From Streptomyces sp. NBC_01298 (GTDB lineage: Bacteria; Actinomycetota; Actinomycetes; Streptomycetales; Streptomycetaceae), in NCBI RefSeq assembly GCF_035978755.1, contig NZ_CP108414.1:2976001-3040000 (forward strand): a DNA stretch of 64,000 nucleotides, given 5' to 3'. This document shows positions 53,576 to 64,000 of the stretch, in pieces. Within the stretch, counting starts at the first letter, position 1. Every line of letters starts with the position of its first letter. The translations under genes and the position numbers were made by a program. Under the pieces are notes generated by a model. It worked only from the letters and a program-made list of their open reading frames with translations, was not told where the DNA came from and searched no databases.

Positions 53576-55156
53576 TCAGACGGCTGCCCGCTCCGCCGGC
53601 GCGGAGCCCTGGCCCGGCACCGGCACCGGCACCGGCACCGGCACCGAGCCCTTGTCATCGGACCCGGACCCGGACCCGGATCCGGACCCGGCCGCGGCCG
53701 CGGCCGCCGGACGGCGGACCAGCACGATCAGGATCAGCGCCCCCGCCAGGCCCATCGCCCCCGAGACCCAGAAGGTGTCGCGCAGCCCGCTCGCGAAGGC
53801 CGCCTCCACCCAGTGCCGGGCCGCCGGGGCCGCGTGCAGCAGTTGTCCGGCCCCGCCGCCGGCCAGTACCTCGGCCGTACCGTGCGGCTGGCCGGAGCCG
53901 GCCAGACCGTCCTCCAGGCCGGACTGGAAGACCGCGCCGAGCACCGCGATGCCGAGGGCCATGCCCAGCTGGCGCGCGGTGTTGAGGGCGCCGCCCGCCA
54001 TGCCCGCCCGGGCCGGGGGCACGGCCCCCATCGCGGCGGCCGCGAGGGCCGGGGAGATCATGCCGACGCCCAGACCGGTGATCGCCAGTCCGGCGACCAG
54101 GGCCGTCCAGCCGTCCCCGGCGTCCAGCATCCAGCCCATGAGCAGAGCGCCCGCGCCGATCAGGAACAGCCCGCCGCCGATGGTGATCCGGGCCGGGGCC
54201 CCGTGCATCAGCTTGCCGGTCACGGCGGCGACCACGAAGGCGGCCAGGCTCATCGGCAGCATCGTCAGACCGGCGGCGACCGGGCCCATGCCCTCGGCGC
54301 TCTGCAGCCACAGGGAGACGTACATCATGTACCCGAAGGCGGCGCCGGACATCAGCAGCGCGGCGGCCATGACGGCCACGAAGGTCGGGCTGCGGAACAG
54401 CGAGAGGTCCAGCATCGGTCGGGAGCTGCGCAGTTCGACCAGGACGAACGCGGCGAAGGCGGCGGCGCTCAGGGCGAACAGGGCCAGGGTGGTCGCGGAG
54501 GTCCAGCCGTTCTCGCCGACCCGGATCAGGGCATAGGTGACCGCCGCGGCGCCGGTGGTGAAGGTGGCCATGCCGGGCAGGTCCAGGCCCTTGGCGTGCG
54601 GGTCCCGGGACTCGGAGACGGCCTTGAGGGTGACGTACACGGCGAGGGCGCAGACCGGCAGGTTGATGAAGAAGATCCAGCGCCAGCCGAACTGCTCGGT
54701 GAGCAGCCCGCCGATGATCGGGCCGGCCGCGGCGGCGGCTCCGTTGACCGCGCCCCAGACGCCGAAGGCGACGCCCCGGTCGCGTCCCTGGTAGGCGGAG
54801 CTGAGCAGGGCCATGGTGGTGGCGAACATCGCGGCGCCGCCGATGCCCTGGACTGCGCGGAAGGCGATCAGCGCGGCGGGTCCGCTCGCCAGACCGCAGG
54901 CGAGGGAGGCGGCGGCGAAGAGCCCGAGCCCGCCGAGGTAGACGCGGCGCCGGCCGATCCGGTCGGCGAGCGAACCGGCGCCCAGCAGCAGGGCGGCGAG
55001 GGCGAGGGCGTAGATATCCATCACCCACTGGAGGTCCGAGAAGCCCGTCCGCATGTCGGCGGCCATGTCGGGCAGGGCGACGGTCACGATCGTGACGTCG
55101 ACCAGGAGCATGAAGGCTCCGAGACACACCGCCGTCAACGGCAGCCATTTGCGCAT
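53576..55156 (-). CDS. MFS drug-efflux transporter, DHA2 (14-helix) family
   Basis: A 526-residue proton antiporter with 14 hydrophobic helices. Motif A is GSLADRIGRRRVYL, and the helix-1 sequence CLGAFMLLVDVTIVTVALPDMA is the DHA2 signature with the membrane-embedded Asp. Motif C is GPIIGGLLTEQFGWRW. The C-terminal tail (GSGSGSGSGSDDKG, then VPVPVPVPVPG) comes from two hexanucleotide repeats in the gene. GAGGAG lies eight bases before ATG 55156. Divergent from a double-Lrp regulator that probably controls it. Confidence 0.93.
   Translation of the reverse strand: MRKWLPLTAVCLGAFMLLVDVTIVTVALPDMAADMRTGFSDLQWVMDIYALALAALLLGAGSLADRIGRRRVYLGGLGLFAAASLACGLASGPAALIAFRAVQGIGGAAMFATTMALLSSAYQGRDRGVAFGVWGAVNGAAAAAGPIIGGLLTEQFGWRWIFFINLPVCALAVYVTLKAVSESRDPHAKGLDLPGMATFTTGAAAVTYALIRVGENGWTSATTLALFALSAAAFAAFVLVELRSSRPMLDLSLFRSPTFVAVMAAALLMSGAAFGYMMYVSLWLQSAEGMGPVAAGLTMLPMSLAAFVVAAVTGKLMHGAPARITIGGGLFLIGAGALLMGWMLDAGDGWTALVAGLAITGLGVGMISPALAAAAMGAVPPARAGMAGGALNTARQLGMALGIAVLGAVFQSGLEDGLAGSGQPHGTAEVLAGGGAGQLLHAAPAARHWVEAAFASGLRDTFWVSGAMGLAGALILIVLVRRPAAAAAAGSGSGSGSGSDDKGSVPVPVPVPVPGQGSAPAERAAV
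53615..53689. repeat. Two coding hexanucleotide repeats in the MFS gene
   Basis: Five copies of CGGCAC (53615-53644) and five near-perfect GGACCC units (53660-53689, one GGATCC). They encode the Pro-Val and Gly-Ser dipeptide runs at the transporter C terminus, so length changes stay in frame. Confidence 0.85.
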
Positions 55157-55304
55157 GGGGGTTTCTCCTCGGATCACGGCGGGGCAGGAACCGGGGGGCG
55201 GTGCCCCGGTGGACCCAAGGTCGCAGCGACCGGCCCCCATCCCCCACCCAGCGGCCCCCTGCCGACGGATTTCCCTCATGCGAGCTTCCGGGATGATGGA
55301 AACC

Positions 55305-56306
55305 ATGCATGACATGGAGCTGGACGCCTTCGACCGGTCGCTGATCCAGGCCCTCACCATCGACGGCCGGGCCCCCTTCAGCCGGCTCGCCGAGGTGCTG
55401 GAGGTCTCGGACCAGACCGTCGTACGCCGCTACCGGCGTCTGCGGACCACCGGCCTGATCCGGGTCGTCGGACTGCCCCTGGGCAGCCGCGTCGGACTGT
55501 TCGAGTCCTGGCTGCGGATCCAGTGCGCCCCCGACGCGGCGCTCCCGGTGGCCGAGGCCCTGGCCCGCCGCCCGGACATCGCGTGGGTCAACCTGAACGC
55601 GGGCGGCACCGAGATCCACTGCATGACCCGGGCCCGCACCCGCCGGGACCGCGACACCCTGCTGCTGGAGAAGCTGCCGAGCACCCGCCGGGTGACCGGC
55701 ATCAGCGCCCACACCATCCTGCGCAAGTTCTTCGGCGGGCCGGACGCGTGGGCGGGCATGGACCTGCTGCGCCCCGGCCAGATCGCCGCCCTGGAACGGC
55801 CGGCCGTCGAGCCGGGGCCGCAGCGGTACGCGCTGGACGAGCCGGAGCTCGCGCTGCTCGCGGTGCTGGGCCGGGACGGCCGCGCGGGTTACCCGGAACT
55901 GGCGCGCGCCGCCGGCCTGTCGGAGTCCACCACCCGGCGCCGGCTGGAGCGGCTGCGCGAACTCGGGGCGATCTTCTTCGACGTGGAGTTCACGCCCTCG
56001 CTCCTCGGCTACGAGGCGGAGGCGACGCTGGTGCTGACGGTCCCGCCGGCCCGCCTGGCGCAGGTGGGGACGGCCCTGGCGGGCCACCGCGAGGTGGCCT
56101 TCGCGGCCGCGATGACCGGGGCCGCCTCCCTGATGGCGGTGGTGGTGTGCCGGGACACCGACGAGCTGTACACCTACCTGACCGAGCGGATCGGCGCCGT
56201 GGAGGGCGTGGGGCAGGTGGAGGTGATCCCGGTCCTGCGCAGCGTCAAGCGGGCCGGGATGCTGGTGGAGGACGGGCGGCTGGTGGATCCGCCGCCCGCC
56301 CCCTGA
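55305..56306 (+). CDS. Lrp/AsnC-family regulator with two fused units
   Basis: A 333-residue regulator made of two AsnC-like halves. First helix-turn-helix: LDAFDRSLIQALTIDGRAPFSRLAEVLEVSDQTVVRRYRRLRTTGLI; second: ELALLAVLGRDGRAGYPELARAAGLSESTTRRRLERLRELGAI near residue 185. RAM-like ligand domains follow each (SWLRIQCAPDAALPVAEAL; TLVLTVPPARLAQVGTAL). It is divergent from the MFS transporter gene 148 bases away and likely regulates it. The start could be ATG 55278, 55293, 55296 or 55305; none has a clear Shine-Dalgarno. Confidence 0.88.
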   Translation: MHDMELDAFDRSLIQALTIDGRAPFSRLAEVLEVSDQTVVRRYRRLRTTGLIRVVGLPLGSRVGLFESWLRIQCAPDAALPVAEALARRPDIAWVNLNAGGTEIHCMTRARTRRDRDTLLLEKLPSTRRVTGISAHTILRKFFGGPDAWAGMDLLRPGQIAALERPAVEPGPQRYALDEPELALLAVLGRDGRAGYPELARAAGLSESTTRRRLERLRELGAIFFDVEFTPSLLGYEAEATLVLTVPPARLAQVGTALAGHREVAFAAAMTGAASLMAVVVCRDTDELYTYLTERIGAVEGVGQVEVIPVLRSVKRAGMLVEDGRLVDPPPAP

Positions 56307-56319
56307 ACCGCCGGGGCGG

Positions 56320-58968
56320 TTACCGCAGCACCACACCGCCTCCCGCCGCGTCGGTGTCCGCGCCCGTGGCGGGGCCGGCGACCAGGCCCAGTTCGGCCGG
56401 GGTCGCCAGCAGCGGGTGCGCCGGCAGGATCCGTACGGTGTAGCCGAAGGGCCCCGTACGGTCGAGGGCGAGCGGGCCCTCATACAGCCAGCGGCCCTCC
56501 AGGTCGGGTCCGCCGGCGGGCTTGAGCGGGAAGGCCCGCCCGCCCTGGATCACGTCCTGCGCGTCGACCCGGCCCGCGACGGCCTGCACCTCCACGTCCT
56601 CGGGCGCGAGGGCGTCGAGGGAGACCTGCACGCGCAGGGTGAGGGTGGCCCCGAGTTCGGCGGTGCCGCCGACCGGGCCCGCGGTCAGGGCCTCCACGTG
56701 CTCGACGGTGAGCTGCGGCCAGGCCGCGCGGACCCGCCCCTTCCACCAGGCGAGGTCCCGCGCCGCGTCCGGGGTCAGGGCGCGGTGGGAGAGCGCGGCC
56801 GGAGCGTAGAGCCGCTCCACGTACTCCCGCACCATGCGGCCCGCGAGCACCTTGGGCCCCAGGGAGACCAGGGTGCGCCGGACCATCTCGATCCACCGCA
56901 CCGGGAGTCCGGCCTGTCCGGCCCGGTCGTAGAACCGGGGGGCGACCCGGCCCTCGATCAGGTCGTAGAGGGCGTTCGCCTCCAGGTCGTCGCGGCGGTC
57001 CTCGTCCGCGCCGAGTCCGTCGGCGGTCGGGATGGCCCAGCCGAAGTCCGGCTCGAACCACTCGTCCCACCACCCGTCCAGGACGGAGAGGTTGAGGCAG
57101 CCGTTGAGCGCCGCCTTCATCCCGCTGGTGCCGCAGGCCTCCAGCGGGCGCAGCGGGTTGTTGAGCCAGACGTCGCAGCCGGGGTAGAGCTTCTGGGCCA
57201 TGGCCATGCCGTAGTCGGGCAGGAACACGATCCGGTGGCGCACGCGGGGGTCGTCCGCGAAGCGCACCAGTTCCTGGACGAGCCGCTTGCCGCCGTCGTC
57301 GGCGGGGTGCGCCTTGCCCGCGACCACGATCTGCACGGGCCGGTCCGGGTCCAGCAGCAGGCGGCGCAGCCGGTCGGGGTCGCGCAGCATCAGCGTGAGC
57401 CGCTTGTAGGACGGCACCCGGCGGGCGAAGCCGATGGTCAGCACGTCCGGGTCGAGGACCGAGTCCACCCAGCCGAGCTCGGCGTCGGCGGCCCCGCGCT
57501 GGCGCCAGGAGGCGCGCAGGCGGTCGCGTACCTCTTGGACGAGCTGCTCCCTGAGCACCCGGCGCAGGTCCCAGACGTCCTGGTCGGGGATGTCCGCGAC
57601 GGCGTCCCAGCGCTGCGAGCCGCCGACGGAGAGCGCGTCCTCGGTGCGGCCGGCGCCGATCTGCTTCGCGCCGAGCTTCACCACCTCGGGCGCCACCCAG
57701 GTCGGGGCGTGCACGCCGTTGGTCACCGAGGTGATGGGGACGTCGGCGGGGTCGAAGCCCGGCCACAGCCCGGCGAACATGCCGCGGCTGACGGCGCCGT
57801 GCAGGGTGGAGACCCCGTTGGCCCGCTGGGCGAGGCGCAGGCCCATCACCGCCATGTTGAACACCCCGGGGTCGCCGCCGGGGTACGTCTCGGCGCCGAG
57901 GGCCAGGATCCGGTCGACGGGTACGCCGGCCAGTTCGCCGCCGTCGCCGAAGTGGCGGGCGACCAGGGCCCGGTCGAAGCGGTCGATGCCGGCGGGGACG
58001 GGGGTGTGCGTGGTGAACACGGTGCCGGCCCGGACGGCTTCGACGGCGGCGTCGAAGCCGAGTCCCTGCTGCCCCTCCAGTTCTCTTATGCGCTCCAGCC
58101 CGAGGAAGCCGGCGTGGCCCTCGTTGGTGTGGAAGACCTCGGGGTCGGGATGCCCGGTGATCCGGCAGTAGGCCCTGACGGCCCGCACTCCCCCGATCCC
58201 CAGCAGCATCTCCTGGAGCAGCCGGTGGTCGCTGCCTCCCCCGTACAGCCGGTCGGTCACCTCGCGGGCGACGGCGTCGTTGTCCTCGACGTCGGAGTCG
58301 AGGAGCAGCAGCGGCACCCGGCCGACGCGGGCCTGCCAGACGTGCGCGTGCAGGGCCCGGCCGCCGGGGAGGCTCAGGGACACCCGCGCGGGGGTCCCGT
58401 CCTCCTCGCGCACGAGCGCGAGGGGCAGTTCGTTGGGGTCGAGCACCGGGTAGTGCTCCTGCTGCCAGCCGTCCCGGGAGAGGGACTGGCGGAAGTAGCC
58501 GTGCCGGTAGAGGAGTCCGACACCGATGAGGGGGACGCCGAGGTCGCTGGCGGCCTTGAGGTGGTCCCCGGCGAGGATCCCGAGCCCGCCGGAGTACTGG
58601 GGCAGGGCGGCGGTGATCCCGAACTCGGGCGAGAAGTAGGCGATGCCGGCGGGCAGCTCCGCGGCCGCCTCGTGGCTCTGGTACCACCTCCCGCCGTGGA
58701 CGTAGTCATCGAGGTCGGCGGCCGCGACGGCGAGCCGCCTCAGGAACCGCCGGTCCCCGGCGAGCTCGGTGATCCGCGCGGCGGACACGGCGCCGAGCAG
58801 CCGGACGGGATCCGCGCCGGCGGCTTGCCAGCCCTCGGGATCGACGGATTGGAACAGCTCACGTGTCTCGCCGTGCCAGGACCAGCGCAGGTTGCGCGCG
58901 AGGTCGGCGAGCGGCGAGAGGGTCTCGGGGAGGACGGGGCGCACGGTGAATCGACGGATAGCCTTCAC
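56320..58968 (-). CDS. glgP: Alpha-glucan (glycogen) phosphorylase
   Basis: An 882-residue pyridoxal-phosphate enzyme that releases glucose-1-phosphate from alpha-1,4-glucans. An N-terminal DUF3417 segment (RRFTVRPVLPETLSPLADLARNLRWSWH) marks the actinobacterial GlgP type. Further motifs: FSPEFGITAALPQYSGGLGILAGDH, VFHTNEGHAGFL, TVFTTHTPVPAG, SVTNGVHAPTW, and EACGTSGMKAALNG with the PLP-binding Lys. GTG 58968 is preferred (AAGG eight bases upstream) to 58977. Divergent from glgE; together with GlgX it recycles the glucan built by GlgE. Confidence 0.95.
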   Translation of the reverse strand: MKAIRRFTVRPVLPETLSPLADLARNLRWSWHGETRELFQSVDPEGWQAAGADPVRLLGAVSAARITELAGDRRFLRRLAVAAADLDDYVHGGRWYQSHEAAAELPAGIAYFSPEFGITAALPQYSGGLGILAGDHLKAASDLGVPLIGVGLLYRHGYFRQSLSRDGWQQEHYPVLDPNELPLALVREEDGTPARVSLSLPGGRALHAHVWQARVGRVPLLLLDSDVEDNDAVAREVTDRLYGGGSDHRLLQEMLLGIGGVRAVRAYCRITGHPDPEVFHTNEGHAGFLGLERIRELEGQQGLGFDAAVEAVRAGTVFTTHTPVPAGIDRFDRALVARHFGDGGELAGVPVDRILALGAETYPGGDPGVFNMAVMGLRLAQRANGVSTLHGAVSRGMFAGLWPGFDPADVPITSVTNGVHAPTWVAPEVVKLGAKQIGAGRTEDALSVGGSQRWDAVADIPDQDVWDLRRVLREQLVQEVRDRLRASWRQRGAADAELGWVDSVLDPDVLTIGFARRVPSYKRLTLMLRDPDRLRRLLLDPDRPVQIVVAGKAHPADDGGKRLVQELVRFADDPRVRHRIVFLPDYGMAMAQKLYPGCDVWLNNPLRPLEACGTSGMKAALNGCLNLSVLDGWWDEWFEPDFGWAIPTADGLGADEDRRDDLEANALYDLIEGRVAPRFYDRAGQAGLPVRWIEMVRRTLVSLGPKVLAGRMVREYVERLYAPAALSHRALTPDAARDLAWWKGRVRAAWPQLTVEHVEALTAGPVGGTAELGATLTLRVQVSLDALAPEDVEVQAVAGRVDAQDVIQGGRAFPLKPAGGPDLEGRWLYEGPLALDRTGPFGYTVRILPAHPLLATPAELGLVAGPATGADTDAAGGGVVLR

Positions 58969-59508
58969 GCGTTCCACCTTCGCAGGGGATTACGGGTCGG
59001 AGCGGCCGCACCACGCTGTGCACCGCGAGCGTCACCCTCGGAAGGCTAGCGCCGCCCGCCCCACCCGGCCATGGCGCCTCGAGCGCGCCCCCGCCGTGCG
59101 TACGGGCCGCCCGCGTGCTCCGGGCCGTACGGCCTCGGCGAGTTCGGGCGGTCCCGCGCAAGGGCACAGCGGGGGTGTGGACATCCGTTAGTCCCATCCG
59201 AGTTGACGGAGCATCGGCGGGTGTTGGGCCGCCGAGCGCGGGCACGCGTTCCAGTACGTACGAGTAGTTAACCGAGCGCTCGGGTTGGGCCGAGCTGGAG
59301 TGGGAAGGGCTCCTCGGGTACAGCGCACGGCGCACCCCGGAACCGCCTCCCCGCCACCCGAGTGAACGCGGACAGGAGCGGCCATGCCCGCAGCCCAGCC
59401 GTCTTCCGAGCGGCTAGAAACAGAGCGAACAGAGCGTGCACTACCAGCTGCCCCGGCGGCTGGCCTGTTGTCACCGAGCCCTGCGAACTGCCCCCAGGTG
59501 ATCCCATC
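58969..59508. promoter_or_regulatory. 540-base divergent region between glgP and glgE
   Basis: No gene supported. It holds both promoters; CAGTACGTACGAGTAGTTAA at 59250-59270 is the least G/C-rich spot and contains a TAGTTA-like -10, and CCGAGCGCTCGG (59274-59285) is a 12-base palindrome beside it. An open plus-strand frame from 59362 reads into glgE but lacks coding character before 59509. Confidence 0.45.
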
Positions 59509-63194
<3,686 letters not shown>

Positions 63195-63346
63195 CGGCCG
63201 GCCCGGGGCGGGCGCGGCGAATGGGTCAACCGCCCGCCCCTGTACGGACCATCCTGACCCGACACTCGCACACACCGGAGAAGCAACCAGCACGATCCGG
63301 GACACAATGCGCATTCTTTGACGGCCCGGGGAAAGGACGCGACGCC

Positions 63347-64000
63347 ATGTCGGAGGCTGCATCCGCCCGGGATCGGCTCACCGCCGACCGGGCCGCCGGG
63401 ATCGGGCCCGGGATCGGACTCGGTCCACTGGAGCCCATGCTGCGGGCCTGGCTGCCCGCACAGCGCTGGTTCGCCGGCAAGGGCCGCGCCATCGGACGGC
63501 TCAGGACCGTCTCGGCGGCCGAACTGCTGCCCCCCGGGTCCGCCCCCGGGCTGCTGCACCTGCTGCTGGACGTGGACGGGGACTGCTACCAGCTCCTGCT
63601 CGGGATCCGCCCGAGCCCGCTGCCGCCGGCCCTGGCGCCCGCGCTGATCGGCCACCCCGAGCAGGGCCCGTACGCCGGCCAGTCGGTCTACGAGGGCCTC
63701 GGCGATCCGCGGCTCGCCTCGCTGCTGCTGGAGCGGCTGCGCTCCCCCGGCACCCTGGGCCCGCTCCGCTTCGACCGGGACCCGGCCGTCGTGATCCCCG
63801 AGGCGCCCACCCCCCGGCCGCTGTCCGGGGAACAGACCAACTCCTCGCTGATCTACGGGGATTCGTACATCCTGAAGATCTTCAGACGGGTCGGCCCCGG
63901 GGTCAATCCCGACCTGGAGCTGCCCCGCGCCCTGGCCGCCGCCGGCTGCGCCCGGGTGCCCGCGCCGGTCGCCTGGTACGAGGCCGAGCTGCCCGGCTCC
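63347..64000 (+). CDS. mak: Maltokinase (Pep2-type), N-terminal part, truncated by window edge
   Basis: The first 218 codons of an ATP-dependent maltose 1-kinase. The N-terminal cap region (LRAWLPAQRWFAGKGRAI) and the kinase entry (LSGEQTNSSLIYGDSYILKIFRRV with the ATP-binding Lys) match actinobacterial Mak/Pep2. GAAAGGA lies nine bases before ATG 63347. It follows treS by 152 bases and completes the trehalose-to-glucan pathway (TreS, Mak, GlgE). The C-terminal catalytic part lies outside the window. Confidence 0.93.
   Translation, partial: MSEAASARDRLTADRAAGIGPGIGLGPLEPMLRAWLPAQRWFAGKGRAIGRLRTVSAAELLPPGSAPGLLHLLLDVDGDCYQLLLGIRPSPLPPALAPALIGHPEQGPYAGQSVYEGLGDPRLASLLLERLRSPGTLGPLRFDRDPAVVIPEAPTPRPLSGEQTNSSLIYGDSYILKIFRRVGPGVNPDLELPRALAAAGCARVPAPVAWYEAELPGS

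Noticed and set aside
59362..59508. N-terminal extension of GlgE by 49 residues
   Set aside because: Translation before ATG 59509 lacks family similarity, and that ATG has an AGGTG site eight bases upstream and starts the conserved MIGRIPVLDVRP region.

Overview
The window looks like a piece of a Streptomyces chromosome. GC is very high with strong third-position G/C bias, GTG and TTG starts are frequent, and it carries an SsgA-like sporulation protein, many secreted or lipid-anchored proteins, a tRNA-dependent cyclodipeptide synthase and the GlgE/TreS/maltokinase glucan pathway. No rRNA, tRNA, CRISPR array, insertion sequence or phage gene was seen. Both ends cut genes: the left edge truncates an RHS-type secreted protein and the right edge truncates a maltokinase.

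Region by region. 1-9.1 kb: cell-surface and secreted proteins, namely a divergent pair of a giant RHS-family protein and a LamG/ricin-lectin protein, a small Asn/Gly/Ser-rich exported peptide, an SsgA-like protein and an AMIN-like protein. 9.2-14.5 kb: a flavodoxin-type reductase, a cobalamin-riboswitch-controlled cobalt ECF transporter (cbiMNQO), a decayed beta-propeller-like gene, a PadR regulator and an EF-hand protein. 14.7-16.7 kb: a two-gene natural-product cassette of a cyclodipeptide synthase and a CYP121-type P450, preceded by a relatively AT-rich leader. 16.8-20.8 kb: a propeller lipoprotein overlapping a deacetylase-like lipoprotein, an RsbW-type kinase and an enoyl-CoA hydratase. 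20.9-27.4 kb: an envelope island with three L,D-transpeptidases, a SpaA-repeat adhesin and a lipoprotein, all on the minus strand. 27.6-30.1 kb: glycogen debranching enzyme.

30.3-48.4 kb is a broad exopolysaccharide locus. It has a CDP-alcohol phosphotransferase, a TagD-like cytidylyltransferase, two glycosyltransferases, a Wzz/tyrosine-kinase-like protein with a degenerate P-loop, a Wzx-type flippase, a Wzy-type polymerase, a WcaF-type acetyltransferase, gmd and fcl for GDP-L-fucose, and the polyprenyl-phosphate sugar transferase that starts chain assembly. A large secreted propeller/FN3/LamG protein and a small membrane protein sit inside it. Together they could make and export a fucose-containing, acetylated polymer. 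48.8-56.3 kb: an M4 metalloprotease, a nitronate-monooxygenase-like enzyme behind a perfect 24-bp palindrome, a His/Asp-rich secreted protein, and a drug-efflux MFS gene divergent from a double-Lrp regulator. 56.3-64 kb: glgP divergent from glgE-treS-mak, the conserved alpha-glucan/trehalose block.

The best candidates for new biology are the cyclodipeptide synthase/P450 cassette, whose P450 seems to have lost a substrate-contacting Arg of CYP121, the RHS/lectin pair, the anchorless SpaA adhesin between paralogous L,D-transpeptidases, and the split-transcription fucose exopolysaccharide locus with an apparently dead tyrosine kinase domain. All family assignments come from reading sequence motifs and from memory of the families; no search was run.
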